Positions 1-9,152 of a DNA stretch of 64,000 nt are shown here, piece by piece; positions within the stretch are counted from its first letter, which is position 1; each line of letters begins with the position of its first letter. Below the pieces are notes generated by a model. It was not told the DNA's origin and searched no databases. It worked only from the letters and a program-made list of their open reading frames with translations. Location: positions 62,001-126,000 of the forward strand of contig JAQWPM010000024.1 in the NCBI GenBank assembly GCA_029245345.1. The letters are read 5' to 3'. Origin of the DNA: Longimicrobiales bacterium. GTDB taxonomy: Bacteria; Gemmatimonadota; Gemmatimonadetes; Longimicrobiales; Gaopeijiaceae. Made by a program: the position numbers and the translations under genes.

Positions 1-1
1 C

Positions 2-2764
2 TGCTCCCGCGGCCACGCTTCGCTCCAGCATCTTTATAACCCGGACCGCCTTGCTGGCCCGATGATCCGCGAAGGTGAAAACCTTCGTCAGGGCACGTGG
101 GCCGAAGCCGAACAGCTCTTGGCGGCGAAGCTCCGCGCTGCGGGCAACGCCATGTACATCGGGGGCAACACCGGCCCCAGCATGAACCGCCTGATTGACG
201 AGTTTGTGTCCGCCGTAGGTGGTACACGTGTCGAGTACGACGCGGTTTCCGACGCGGCGCTTCAGGAAGCTGCCCGCATGGCCTACGGCTCCAGCGCGCT
301 TCCGCGCTACGACATCGAGAACGCTCGCCTGCTCGTGTCGTTCGGCAACGACTTCATTGAGTCCGGCTCGTCCCCGGTGGCCCATAACAAGGGCCTCTCA
401 AAGATGAGTGCGGTGGACGATCATCAGTCCAAAGGACGCTTCGTCTATCTCGGAGCGCGACTGTCCACGACCGGCCTCAACGCCGACGAGTGGATCCCGA
501 TCGTTCCGGGCACGGAGGCAGCCGTCGCGCTTGGCATGGCTTCGGTCATTGTTGGGGATGCTTCTGATGCGGGTCCGTACGCGGACGTGCTTCGCTCCTA
601 CACGCCGACCACGGCTGCTTCAGTCGCTGGAGTCAGTGAGGACGCGATTCGTGAGTTGGCCGAGCGCTTCGTGGCTGATGGCCCAACGCTCGCCATGGGC
701 CCAGGTGCTGGTGCCAACCATCGCGGCGCTACAGCAGCGCACATCGCGGTGATGATCCTGAACCACGTCGCGGGCAACGTGGGCCGCACGGTCCATTACG
801 ATGCTGGAGTGACGGCTGCGGCGAGTTCCTACGCGGACATGGAGTCTGCGGTGAGCACGATGGCTGCCGGCCAAGTCGGAGTGGCCATCGTACATGGAGC
901 CAACCCGGCATACACGATGCCTTCCGCGTCTGGCTTCGCAGAGGCCTTTGCACAGGTCGGCTTCAAGGTCTCCTTCGCCTCGGCGATGGACGAAACGGCC
1001 GCGATGGCCGACCTGATCATGCCGGATCGCCACTTCATGGAGGCTTGGGGGGACTCGATGCCTCGCAATGGAGTCATGGCGATTCAGCAGCCGGTCATGC
1101 AGCCTGTGCCGCACTTCGACTCCAAGCAGACTGGGGATGTGCTGCTCGCAGTCGCGAACCAGCTGGGCAACGGCCTGGGCTCTGCGACGTTCTTCGAATA
1201 CCTCCGGTCTGGTCACATGGAGATGCACGACGCCTCCATGGGCGACTTCGAGACCCTGTGGGCTGACGCGCTCCGCACGGGTGCGGTCGAGCACGATATG
1301 GCGATGGGCATGGCGACGGGTAGCGACATGGCCCTGCAAGCGCCGGACGCCGCGTTGAGCTTCGATCCCCCGCCGATGGACAGCGGTGGTGACTTGATGT
1401 TGATGGTGCATCCGTCGCCGCGGTTCGGTGCGGGTGAGTTCTCGAACAGCCCGTGGATGCAGGAACTCCCTGATCCGGTCTCCAAGATCACGTGGCACTC
1501 CTGGCTCGAAATGAACCCACACACCGCGGAACAGCGCGGCATTCGTGAGGGTGACATCGTCTCGGTCGCTTCGGGCAACGGTTCGGTGGACGTGCCGGTA
1601 TGGCTCTACCCGGGCATCCGGGAGGACGCCGTCGCACTCGCGATGGGTGGCGGTCATACCGATATGGGCCGCTGGGCCACCGGAAACGGCGTCAACGTGA
1701 TGGACCTCCTGCCCTCCGAGTCGGAGCAGGTGTCCGGAGCTCAGGTGACACTCGTCACCTCGGTGACCGTGACTCCGACGGGCGAACGTCGCCGGATCGC
1801 AACGATTGAAGGGTCGAGCGATCAGCATGATCGCCCGATCGCGCCGGCGGTTGCACTCGCCGACCTCGGGCACGCCGAAGAGGGCGACCATGAGGATGAC
1901 GGGCACGGACCGCTCATGGAGCTGCAAGGTGTTGGTGGATTTGTGCCGGTCGACGCAAACGGCGGTACGCCTGAGGCGTTCCCGCTGGCCGGTACGGATC
2001 ACGGTGAATACGCGGATGCTCACGAGAAGCCGCGTTGGTCCATGGCCATCGATCTCGACAAGTGCACAGGCTGCTCCGCTTGCGTGACGGCCTGTCATGC
2101 TGAGAACAACGTGCCGTGGGTCGGTGAGGATCAGGTCCTCATGGGTCGCGATATGAACTGGGTGCGCATCGAGCGCTATTACGAGCATGTCGATGCGACG
2201 CAGGCGGGCGAACTCGACGTTCGTTTCCTGCCCATGATCTGTCAGCACTGCGGTAACGCGCCGTGTGAGCCGGTTTGTCCGGTGTTCGCGACCTACCACA
2301 CGCCGGAAGGTGTGAACGCGCAGGTCTACAACCGCTGCGTGGGTACGCGCTACTGCGCCAACAACTGTCCGTACAAGGTCCGCGTCTACAACTGGTATCG
2401 GTACACGGACGAGAACGTCCCTGAGCCGATGAACTGGCAGTGGAACCCAGATGTGACCGTTCGTACGAACGGGATCATGGAAAAGTGCAGCATGTGCATT
2501 CAGCGGATCCGGGAAACCGAGAACCGCGCTGCTCTGGAGGACGGCAGGCCGATCAACGACGGCGAGATCGTCACGGCGTGTCAGCAGAGCTGCCCGGCTG
2601 AAGCCATCGTCTTCGGCAATATCCGCGACCCGAACTCCCGCGTCTCGCAGGTTGTCTCTAGCGAGCGCACGTATCGCGTCCTCGACGAACTCATCAACAC
2701 ACAGCCGGCTGTGAACTACCTGAAGAAGGTGACGTTCCACGAGATCACGGGAGGGCACGAATAA
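2..2764 (+). CDS. actB: Alternative complex III iron-sulfur/molybdopterin-like subunit ActB (5' partial)
   Basis: Membrane-associated quinol-oxidising complex subunit. The frame is open to the window edge: the codons before the first ATG (position 62) already read as family sequence (SLQHLYNPDRLAGP), so the true start lies upstream. The N-terminal two thirds resemble the molybdopterin oxidoreductase fold. The C-terminal third carries ferredoxin-type cysteine motifs: CTGCSACVTAC from about codon 668 (counting from position 62), then CQHCGNAPCEPVCP, CVGTRYCANNCP and CSMC...CQQSCP. Together these could bind several FeS clusters. The fusion of the two parts in one chain is usual for ActB. It is followed directly by actC, with the stop and next start overlapping at 2764. 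Confidence 0.93.
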   Translation, partial: CSRGHASLQHLYNPDRLAGPMIREGENLRQGTWAEAEQLLAAKLRAAGNAMYIGGNTGPSMNRLIDEFVSAVGGTRVEYDAVSDAALQEAARMAYGSSALPRYDIENARLLVSFGNDFIESGSSPVAHNKGLSKMSAVDDHQSKGRFVYLGARLSTTGLNADEWIPIVPGTEAAVALGMASVIVGDASDAGPYADVLRSYTPTTAASVAGVSEDAIRELAERFVADGPTLAMGPGAGANHRGATAAHIAVMILNHVAGNVGRTVHYDAGVTAAASSYADMESAVSTMAAGQVGVAIVHGANPAYTMPSASGFAEAFAQVGFKVSFASAMDETAAMADLIMPDRHFMEAWGDSMPRNGVMAIQQPVMQPVPHFDSKQTGDVLLAVANQLGNGLGSATFFEYLRSGHMEMHDASMGDFETLWADALRTGAVEHDMAMGMATGSDMALQAPDAALSFDPPPMDSGGDLMLMVHPSPRFGAGEFSNSPWMQELPDPVSKITWHSWLEMNPHTAEQRGIREGDIVSVASGNGSVDVPVWLYPGIREDAVALAMGGGHTDMGRWATGNGVNVMDLLPSESEQVSGAQVTLVTSVTVTPTGERRRIATIEGSSDQHDRPIAPAVALADLGHAEEGDHEDDGHGPLMELQGVGGFVPVDANGGTPEAFPLAGTDHGEYADAHEKPRWSMAIDLDKCTGCSACVTACHAENNVPWVGEDQVLMGRDMNWVRIERYYEHVDATQAGELDVRFLPMICQHCGNAPCEPVCPVFATYHTPEGVNAQVYNRCVGTRYCANNCPYKVRVYNWYRYTDENVPEPMNWQWNPDVTVRTNGIMEKCSMCIQRIRETENRAALEDGRPINDGEIVTACQQSCPAEAIVFGNIRDPNSRVSQVVSSERTYRVLDELINTQPAVNYLKKVTFHEITGGHE

Positions 2765-4140
2765 TGTCTACCGTGGCTAAAGACCGGACCGCTCGCGGCG
2801 CGCTGACTCACCCCGACATCACTCGGCTGGACGACGTCAATCGCGATGTCTTGAAGCCTCTCACCGGACCGCCCGGTAAGGCTTGGTGGATGATGCTCGC
2901 GCTCTGCGGTGCAGGCATCGGGATGTTCTTCGGTGCTTGGGGTTGGCAGATGTACCGTGGCATCGGCGTCAGTGGCCTCAACGCACCGGTCGGTTGGGGC
3001 GTATACATCACGACCTTCGTGTTCTGGGTCGGTATCGCTCACTCCGGCACGCTGATTTCGGCCATTCTGTTTCTCTTCCGAGCGCCGTGGCGACAATCGA
3101 TCTACCGAGCGGCCGAGGCGATGACCGTCTTTGCCGTGATGACGGCGGGACTCTTCCCGCTGATCCACGTGGGTCGCCTGTGGCATGCGTACTGGCTCAT
3201 TCCGTATCCGAACTCCCGCTTCCTGTGGCCGAACTTCAAGTCACCATTGGTGTGGGATGTTTTTGCAGTCACGACGTACTTCACTGTGTCCGCGGTCTTC
3301 TTCTACCTCGGTACGATTCCCGATGTCGCCGCTGCGCGTGATCGGGCGGGCGGCCTGCGGAAGAAGCTTTACCAGGTGATTTCGCTCGGCTGGCAGGGCA
3401 CGGACCGTCAATGGCACCACTTCGGGAAGGCGTACATCTTCCTGGCCGCGCTCGCGACTCCGCTTGTGCTCTCGGTGCACTCCGTCGTTTCCTGGGACTT
3501 CGCGATGTCGATCGTGCCCGGTTGGCATGCGACGATCTTCGCGCCCTACTTCGTGGCTGGTGCGATCTTCTCCGGCGTCGGGATGGTGATCACACTCACC
3601 GTGCCCATGCGGAAGTTCTTCGGTCTCGAAGCCTATCTCACCACGAAGCACTACGACGCGATGGCCAAGCTCTGCTTGCTCACGTCGATGATCGTGCTCT
3701 ACGCCTACATGTCCGAGTTCTTCATGGCCTGGTACTCGGGTGAGGAAATCGAACGCACAGCGTTCTGGAACCGTCTCTTCGGAGACTACTGGTGGGCGAC
3801 CTGGATCATGCTGGTCTGCAACGGCATGGTTCCGATCATGCTGTGGTTCAAGCGGGTCCGGCATTCGATTCCCGCGCTCTTCGTCATCTCCATCTTCATC
3901 AACATCGGGATGTGGTTCGAGCGTTTCGTGATCGTCGTGACTTCGCTGCACCACGAGTATGAGCCGTTTGCCTGGGGTATGTACCGTCCCTCGGTGATCG
4001 AAATGATGATTATGGTCGGAAGCTTCGCTTGGTTCGGCTTCTGGTTCCTGTTGTTCACGAGGCTCCTGCCGCCCATTGCGATTCAGGAGCTCAAAGAGGT
4101 CCTTCCGCCGCCCATGCGTAAGCAGAAGGAGGCTCACTGA
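2764..4140 (+). CDS. actC: Alternative complex III integral membrane subunit ActC (NrfD family)
   Basis: A 458-residue polytopic NrfD/PsrC-family protein, the quinol-interacting membrane subunit of alternative complex III. It has a hydrophilic N-terminus of about 45 residues, then roughly ten hydrophobic segments with many Trp/Phe and conserved His residues (for example GLFPLIHVGRLWHAYW, VLSVHSVVSWDFA, SLHHEYEPFAW). The start overlaps the actB stop by one base and the stop TGA overlaps the actD ATG, so the subunits are translationally coupled. Length is normal for the family. Confidence 0.94.
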   Translation: MSTVAKDRTARGALTHPDITRLDDVNRDVLKPLTGPPGKAWWMMLALCGAGIGMFFGAWGWQMYRGIGVSGLNAPVGWGVYITTFVFWVGIAHSGTLISAILFLFRAPWRQSIYRAAEAMTVFAVMTAGLFPLIHVGRLWHAYWLIPYPNSRFLWPNFKSPLVWDVFAVTTYFTVSAVFFYLGTIPDVAAARDRAGGLRKKLYQVISLGWQGTDRQWHHFGKAYIFLAALATPLVLSVHSVVSWDFAMSIVPGWHATIFAPYFVAGAIFSGVGMVITLTVPMRKFFGLEAYLTTKHYDAMAKLCLLTSMIVLYAYMSEFFMAWYSGEEIERTAFWNRLFGDYWWATWIMLVCNGMVPIMLWFKRVRHSIPALFVISIFINIGMWFERFVIVVTSLHHEYEPFAWGMYRPSVIEMMIMVGSFAWFGFWFLLFTRLLPPIAIQELKEVLPPPMRKQKEAH

Positions 4141-4655
4141 TGAGTACCGGACTCCTAGCCTCATACGAGTACTTGGACTCCACGGTCGATGCGATCGAGG
4201 GGCTTAAAAAGGCTGGCTTCAAGGTGAAGGCGTATGCGCCTTATCCTGAGCACCACATCGAAGATGCCCTGGGTTACGGCCAGAGCCCCGTTCGAGTGTG
4301 GACGTTGGTAGGTGGCCTTACGGGTGCCGCGACCGGACTAGCATTCACGACATGGACCTCGGTGGATTGGCCGTTGATCGTGGGCGGCAAGCCGATCGTC
4401 TCCATACCGGCTTTTGTCCCGATCATCTTCGAGATGACGGTGCTCTTCGGAGCACTCTCGACCGTGATCGGCCTCTTTATTCTTAGCCGCTTGCCGGATG
4501 TAAAGCCGGCGGTGGTCTACGACCCCGAGTTCACCGCGGGACGGTACGGCGTGTACGTCGAAGCCGGTTCTGACAGAGTGGACGAAGCAAGGAAGATCAT
4601 GAACGCTCAGGAGCCGATCGAGCTCCGTGAGGGCGAGGGGGAAGACGATGCTTAG
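4140..4655 (+). CDS. actD: Alternative complex III subunit ActD (DUF3341)
   Basis: A 171-residue DUF3341 protein. The N-terminal soluble part opens with a sequence typical of ActD (GLLASYEYLDSTVDAIEGL). Two membrane helices follow (about residues 57-75 and 96-116), with a soluble tail rich in acidic residues. The ATG sits in an ATGA overlap with actC, and its 3' end overlaps the actE start by 8 bases. It is a structural subunit of alternative complex III, and its precise role in the family is unclear. Confidence 0.9.
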   Translation: MSTGLLASYEYLDSTVDAIEGLKKAGFKVKAYAPYPEHHIEDALGYGQSPVRVWTLVGGLTGAATGLAFTTWTSVDWPLIVGGKPIVSIPAFVPIIFEMTVLFGALSTVIGLFILSRLPDVKPAVVYDPEFTAGRYGVYVEAGSDRVDEARKIMNAQEPIELREGEGEDDA

Positions 4656-5298
4656 ATCTTCTGCCTGGCGGCCGATGGTCGCAGCGCTCGCACTGATGAT
4701 GCTCGCTGGCTGTAAGCCGTTGGATGATGGCTTGGTCATGATCTTCGGACGGTCGATGCGCGATTCGCGCTCTTTCGATCCGTACGAACATCCGATGGCT
4801 CCGGCTGAGGGTTCGATCTCGTTCGCTTCGGGGAATTATCCGGCGCGTCCGGGCGAGGTGAACATCGGACAGCCGGAAGGTGTGGCTGTGCCGAAGATCA
4901 CTCAGCTGGACTTGGGTGTTCCAGGTGTGGGACAGCCGATCGTTGCGGGTCTGGTGAACCCCATGGATCCGAATGACGCGACGTCGCAGGCGCGGGGCGA
5001 AGAGCTCTACATGCGCTACTGCGTCGTCTGTCACGGCCCAGACGGCGTCGGTGCCAACGCGTACATCGCGGACAAGCACCCGGTGTTGCCGGCCTACAAC
5101 GTTTCCGGCGCGCAGGTGGCGTCGTACAGCGACCAGTACATCTACGCGATGATCCGTGTCGGACGCGGGCTCATGCCCGAGTACGGCTCGCGGATCTCCG
5201 AGTGGGACAGGTGGAGTGTCGTGAACTACGTGAGGCAGCTCCAGAGAGAAGAAGGAAATGCCCCGGTGGGTAATACTCCGCCTGGAGGGGACGAGTAA
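4648..5298 (+). CDS. actE: Alternative complex III monohaem cytochrome c lipoprotein ActE
   Basis: A 216-residue periplasm-facing cytochrome c. I use the ATG at 4648, preceded by a GGGG-rich ribosome site, rather than the GTG at 4627. It gives a clean lipoprotein signal (MVAALALMMLAGC). One haem motif CVVCH lies at residues 125-129, and a later Met (GRGLMPEYG) is a candidate axial ligand. The protein would pass electrons from the complex to a cytochrome c or terminal oxidase. Its 3' end overlaps actF. Confidence 0.9.
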   Translation: MLRSSAWRPMVAALALMMLAGCKPLDDGLVMIFGRSMRDSRSFDPYEHPMAPAEGSISFASGNYPARPGEVNIGQPEGVAVPKITQLDLGVPGVGQPIVAGLVNPMDPNDATSQARGEELYMRYCVVCHGPDGVGANAYIADKHPVLPAYNVSGAQVASYSDQYIYAMIRVGRGLMPEYGSRISEWDRWSVVNYVRQLQREEGNAPVGNTPPGGDE

Positions 5299-6608
5299 TG
5301 GCACACATTCACATCCCTTCGGAGGTACCGGTTCGGTACCTGCCGCGTTCGAAGAACGCCTCCATGATGGCTGGGGTGCTCTTCCTTGTCGGTCTGGTGT
5401 CCTTTGTGATTCGCCTCAGTCAGGATCCTGACCAGGCGTGGATCAGCTACGTCAGTAACTGGTTGTTCTTCACGAGCATCGCGATCGGCGGAGTACTCTT
5501 CGGGGTGGCGACTTGGATCGTGAAGTCCAAGTGGAACTGGTCGATGCGGCGCGTAAGTCAGTCGTTCGTGGCTTTCCTGCCGTTTTCGTTCCTGCTCGCA
5601 CTACCGATGCTCCTCATGCTTCGGGAGAACTACTTCCCGTGGATCGACATGATGGGGGTAGACCCGGTCGTGTCGCAGAAGGAAGCGTACCTGAACATCC
5701 CCTTCCTGGTGACGCGAAACTTGTTCGGTATGCTGGCTCTCTTCGGCATGGCGACATACTTCGTCTACCTGGCGATTCGCCCAGACATGGGCCGGACTGA
5801 AGGCGCGGACGAGGACGATCCGGGTCGTGCGAGCTGGCGTGTACGCCTAACGCAGGGCTGGATGGGGCAAGAGGAAGAAGAGGTCAGCAGTTACAAGCGC
5901 ATGACGACGATCGCTCCAGCGTTTGTTCTGATCTACGCGATCGTGATGAGCATCTTCTCATACGACTGGGCCATGTCGCTCGAGCCGCACTGGTTCAGCA
6001 CGATGTTTGGTCCGTGGTTCTTCATGGGCGCATTCTGGGGCGGCATCGCTTGTACCGCACTTTGGAGCCTGTACCTACGTAACCAGCACACCGACTTCAA
6101 GAACCACATTGGCCTGCAGCAGCGCCATGACATCGGGAAGCTGGCCTTCGCGTTCACGGTCTTCTGGGCCTACCTGTTCTTCTCGCAGTACATCGTGATT
6201 TGGTACGGTAAGCTGCCGTGGGAGCAGGCTTGGATCATCACACGGTCCGATCCAGCAAGCTGGGGTCCGTACTGGCTGATGATCGTGTCGCTTTGCTTCT
6301 TCATTCCGTTCGTGGGTCTGATTGGGCGTAAGCCGAAGATGAAGCCGAAGCTTCTTGCCACGTTCACGGGGATCATTGTCGTTGGTCTCTGGACGGAGCG
6401 GTACGGCATGGTGGCTCCGTCGCTGTGGCATGAGGGTGATCCGATCTTCACGATCTGGCATCCGCTGATCGGGTGCATGTTCTTGGGTCTGTATCTTGGT
6501 TCCGTGCGGTGGTTCTTGAGCACGTTCCCGGCGATACAGATTTGGCAGCCGATGCAGGATCCGGAGACGGTCGAGGCTGAGTTGCCGCTGGAGGCCGCTG
6601 GGTACTAG
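5298..6608 (+). CDS. actF: Alternative complex III second membrane subunit ActF (NrfD-like)
   Basis: A 436-residue polytopic membrane protein of the ActF/quinol:cytochrome c oxidoreductase family, with about ten hydrophobic helices and a charged loop near residues 170-195 (DEDD...EEEEV). Conserved signatures include YAIVMSIFSYDWAMSLEPHW and LWTERYGMVAPSLWHEGDP. It is the last gene of the act operon: a strong hairpin terminator follows within 30 bases. No cytochrome oxidase genes follow, although these are often encoded next to act operons. Confidence 0.93.
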   Translation: MAHIHIPSEVPVRYLPRSKNASMMAGVLFLVGLVSFVIRLSQDPDQAWISYVSNWLFFTSIAIGGVLFGVATWIVKSKWNWSMRRVSQSFVAFLPFSFLLALPMLLMLRENYFPWIDMMGVDPVVSQKEAYLNIPFLVTRNLFGMLALFGMATYFVYLAIRPDMGRTEGADEDDPGRASWRVRLTQGWMGQEEEEVSSYKRMTTIAPAFVLIYAIVMSIFSYDWAMSLEPHWFSTMFGPWFFMGAFWGGIACTALWSLYLRNQHTDFKNHIGLQQRHDIGKLAFAFTVFWAYLFFSQYIVIWYGKLPWEQAWIITRSDPASWGPYWLMIVSLCFFIPFVGLIGRKPKMKPKLLATFTGIIVVGLWTERYGMVAPSLWHEGDPIFTIWHPLIGCMFLGLYLGSVRWFLSTFPAIQIWQPMQDPETVEAELPLEAAGY

Positions 6609-6637
6609 CAGGGTATTGGTGCTTCGCTGATTGTTTT

Positions 6638-6680
6638 AGAGGCCCTTTCCGCTTTGGCGGTGAGGGCCTCTTGGTTTTAT
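6638..6680 (+). terminator. Rho-independent terminator of the act operon
   Basis: A perfect 9-bp stem (AGAGGCCCT at 6638-6646 paired with 6663-6671) encloses a smaller CCGC/GCGG hairpin and is followed by TTGGTTTTAT. It lies 29 bases after the actF stop. Confidence 0.85.
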
Positions 6681-6744
6681 AGAGGGACGCGCGTGACATG
6701 ACGCCGTGCCCCTCGCACGGTTGTGTTTGGGCGCGCGACTCTCT
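6681..6744. other. Nested hairpin element of unknown role
   Basis: An outer stem pairs 6681-6694 with 6731-6744: six pairs, one A-A mismatch, then seven to eight pairs including G-U. Inside it is a 6-bp hairpin, CCGTGC at 6704-6709 with GCACGG at 6715-6720 and a CCCTC loop. It lies in a 390-base gene-free stretch (6609-6998) directly after the act terminator. I see no protein in it. It could be a structured RNA or a repeat element. Confidence 0.4.
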
Positions 6745-6927
6745 ATGCCGTTGGCCTCATCATTTAGGTTCTAGGACGTCGCCGTTCCGTCTAGGCGGAT
6801 CCGACGCGATCGCCTGGAGATGACGCCGCTTAACGCCGCGCTCCGGCTCGGGCCTCTGGCGGCGCTGGCGCGCTTCCCCGGGCCGGCACTACCGTGGACA
6901 ACCAACGGCCTGGCCCCTCGGGACACT

Positions 6928-6953
6928 ACGGTGAGAGCTGTCACTCTCACCGT
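6928..6953. other. Perfect 10-bp inverted repeat upstream of a small membrane protein gene
   Basis: ACGGTGAGAG (6928-6937) and CTCTCACCGT (6944-6953) are perfect inverted copies separated by six bases, 45 bases before the start at 6999. No T-run follows, so it is more likely an operator or 5'-UTR structure than a terminator. Confidence 0.4.
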
Positions 6954-6998
6954 CGCGTCGGGAACGCCTTGGCTCGTTATTGAACCCGAGACAAATAC

Positions 6999-7370
6999 GT
7001 GGAGAGCCCCTTGGATCTACCGGCCACGGAAGACAGCAGAGCTGAAGAGATTGTCCGGCTTCAGGGCGAGATCGACGCCGCGCATTCCGCTCTCTCTTCG
7101 ATGGGTATCAGTCGTTTCGGACTGGGGGCCTATGTAGCAGGTGCACTGACCCTCGGGAGCCTCATCGGCGTTCCGGAATCTGAGGGCGAGTTCTGGCTAT
7201 TCGGGCTCCTGGTGTTTGGAAGCGCGCTGTTACTTTTGATCCTCATGCTTACGTATCGTCAATCTCGCAGTGATCGACGGGCTCTTGCTGCTCAGTTGGA
7301 AGAACTACTCCGGGTGGGTCGATCGTTAGGTGGTGCCGAGGAGGAAGAGACGCCCGTGACATTGAAATGA
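6999..7370 (+). CDS. Small membrane protein, unknown function
   Basis: A 123-residue protein that I do not recognise. The start is a GTG just after an in-frame stop at 6981. A short hydrophilic, slightly helical N-terminus (residues 10-35) precedes two closely spaced hydrophobic segments (about 43-60 and 67-84). A basic/acidic tail (YRQSRSDRRALAAQLEELL) could form a short coiled coil. The 3' end overlaps the next ORF as ATGA, which supports real translation. No strong ribosome site is visible at the GTG. Confidence 0.6.
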   Translation: MESPLDLPATEDSRAEEIVRLQGEIDAAHSALSSMGISRFGLGAYVAGALTLGSLIGVPESEGEFWLFGLLVFGSALLLLILMLTYRQSRSDRRALAAQLEELLRVGRSLGGAEEEETPVTLK

Positions 7371-7552
7371 ACGACGTGACTCGGGAACACTCGACGCGAC
7401 GCCGACTCCGGAGCGGCGTGCTTGAGGTGGTGGTGATTGAGTTCGGCATCCTGCTCTTGTTCTCAGTGGTCGTCGCTGAGCTCAGCCGCATGCTCACCTC
7501 CGCGTCGGAAGCGGCCCTGGCTCGGTTCCACCCTAGATCTCTAAGCCGATGA
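7367..7552 (+). CDS. Small single-pass membrane protein, unknown function
   Basis: A 61-residue ORF with one central hydrophobic helix (VVVIEFGILLLFSVVVAEL) flanked by Arg-rich ends. It is linked by ATGA overlaps to the gene before (7367-7370) and the gene after (7549-7552), so 6999-9141 reads as one coupled transcript. No family recognised. Confidence 0.5.
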   Translation: MNDVTREHSTRRRLRSGVLEVVVIEFGILLLFSVVVAELSRMLTSASEAALARFHPRSLSR

Positions 7553-9141
7553 GACACATGAAAACGATATTGACGGCGCTAGCCGTGTTGCTCTTCTCCG
7601 GCTGCGGCGATCGGACCCAGAGTCCGCGCGACAGTGGTGAGGTGGATGGCCCTCTTCGTATTGCCATCGCTGGCATCGCGATCGAATCGTCGACCTTTTC
7701 TCCGGCCCAGACCACGATCGATGGATTCCGGGTGACTCGGGGAGACGAGATCTTCGGGGCGTACCCCTTCCTCTCTGAAGATTCGCCCGCTCGGGATCGG
7801 GTGGTCTGGCTGCCGACGCTACGCGGACGAGCCATTGCCGGCGGCATTGTGACCCGGGAAGCCTATGAGGCCATGACAGAAGAGACGCTTAAGCGCCTCG
7901 AAGCCGCGATGCCTCTGGACGGACTCTTCTTCGACATCCACGGAGCCATGAGCGTCGTAGGCCTGGACGATCCGGAGGGGGACCTTATCGCCCGTATTCG
8001 GGAGGTGATCGGAACGGACGTGCTCGTTTCCACCTCCATGGATCTACACGGCAATGTCTCGGAGCGGCTGGCTCAGGAGAGTGACCTGATCACCAGTTAT
8101 CGGATGGCGCCCCACGAAGACGCCATAGAGTCCAAGCAGCGAGCGACCGACAATCTCATTGATCGACTGAAACGCGGGTTGGGCAAGCCGGCCTTCAAGG
8201 CCTGGATTCCCGTACCCATTCTTCTGCCAGGCGAGAAGACGAGTACGCGGATCGAGCCGGCCCAAAGCCTATACGCCGAAGTCGGACCCATGACGCAGCG
8301 TGACGGCGTGACCGATGCGGCGATCTGGATCGGGTACGCCTGGGCGGACGAGCCGCGTAACCATGCGGTGGTCATGGCCTACGGGGATAACCAAGCCGCG
8401 GTAGCACAGGCCGCTGAAGAACTGGCGGAACACTTCTGGCGGGTTCGGCATGACTTCGACTTCGTGGCCCCAACCACCACCTTGGACACGGCGCTTGCTG
8501 CGGCCCTGGCCAGCGCGGCCAAGCCCTTCATCATCAGCGACATGGGGGACAATCCGACGGCGGGTGGAGCGGGTGATGTTACGTGGACGCTGGCTCAGTT
8601 GCTTGAACGATTGGAGTTCGAGAACCCGGATGGCCCGTCGCTGATCTATGCCTCGATTCCCGGCCCAGCACTCGTTGAGGAAGCCATTGGAGTTGGAATC
8701 GGGGGCCAGGTCGACGCAGTAGCAGGAGCGATGGTGGATGACCGCTATTCGCCGCCTGTGCGTCTACGGGGCGTTGTCGAAGCCATCGAGCACGGGGACG
8801 GGGCCGCGGAGACGGAGGTGGTTGTGCGGGTGGGGAGCATACGAGTCATCGTCACGAAGAACCGGAAGCCATACCACTACGAATCGGACTTCACGAACCT
8901 CGGTCTTGATCCGAGGGCTGCCGACATCGTCGTGGTGAAGATCGGATATCTCGTGCCGGAGTTATACGATATGCGCGGTGATTGGCTGATGGCCCTCACG
9001 CCCGGCGGGGTGGACCAGGACCTCCAGCGGCTTCCGTATCAACGGATCCAGCGACCCATGTTTCCATTGGACCCTGACATGGACGATCCCGACTTGAGCG
9101 CCAGGATGATCCCCATGGCCGGAGCTTCAGGCGGACGCTAG
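7549..9141 (+). CDS. M81 family metallopeptidase (MlrC-like) lipoprotein
   Basis: A 530-residue MlrC/microcystinase-C family protein. The N-terminus has a lipobox (LAVLLFSGCGD), so it is probably exported and lipid-anchored. The first ATG overlaps the previous stop; an internal ATG at 7558 is an alternative start. Family features include GGIVTREAYEAM, the metal-site region GLFFDIHGAMSV, DLHGN and YRMAPHED, and the C-terminal DMGDNPTAGGAGD and YDMRGDWLMALTPGGVD blocks. MlrC enzymes cleave linear peptides. The substrate here is unknown. Confidence 0.85.
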   Translation: MRHMKTILTALAVLLFSGCGDRTQSPRDSGEVDGPLRIAIAGIAIESSTFSPAQTTIDGFRVTRGDEIFGAYPFLSEDSPARDRVVWLPTLRGRAIAGGIVTREAYEAMTEETLKRLEAAMPLDGLFFDIHGAMSVVGLDDPEGDLIARIREVIGTDVLVSTSMDLHGNVSERLAQESDLITSYRMAPHEDAIESKQRATDNLIDRLKRGLGKPAFKAWIPVPILLPGEKTSTRIEPAQSLYAEVGPMTQRDGVTDAAIWIGYAWADEPRNHAVVMAYGDNQAAVAQAAEELAEHFWRVRHDFDFVAPTTTLDTALAAALASAAKPFIISDMGDNPTAGGAGDVTWTLAQLLERLEFENPDGPSLIYASIPGPALVEEAIGVGIGGQVDAVAGAMVDDRYSPPVRLRGVVEAIEHGDGAAETEVVVRVGSIRVIVTKNRKPYHYESDFTNLGLDPRAADIVVVKIGYLVPELYDMRGDWLMALTPGGVDQDLQRLPYQRIQRPMFPLDPDMDDPDLSARMIPMAGASGGR

Positions 9142-9152
9142 GGAGCGCCGCT

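Noticed and set aside
620-2758. 712-codon open frame on the minus strand opposite actB
   Set aside because: It is antisense to a clear FeS/molybdopterin protein and its translation is His/Arg/Val-rich with no domains, a by-product of GC-rich codon use.
3241-4164. 307-codon minus-strand frame opposite actC
   Set aside because: Shadow of actC; polar low-information sequence with no signal or motif.
6820-7137. 105-codon plus-strand ORF
   Set aside because: Overlaps the better-supported small membrane protein at 6999 in another frame and contains the inverted repeat at 6928-6953; composition is not protein-like.
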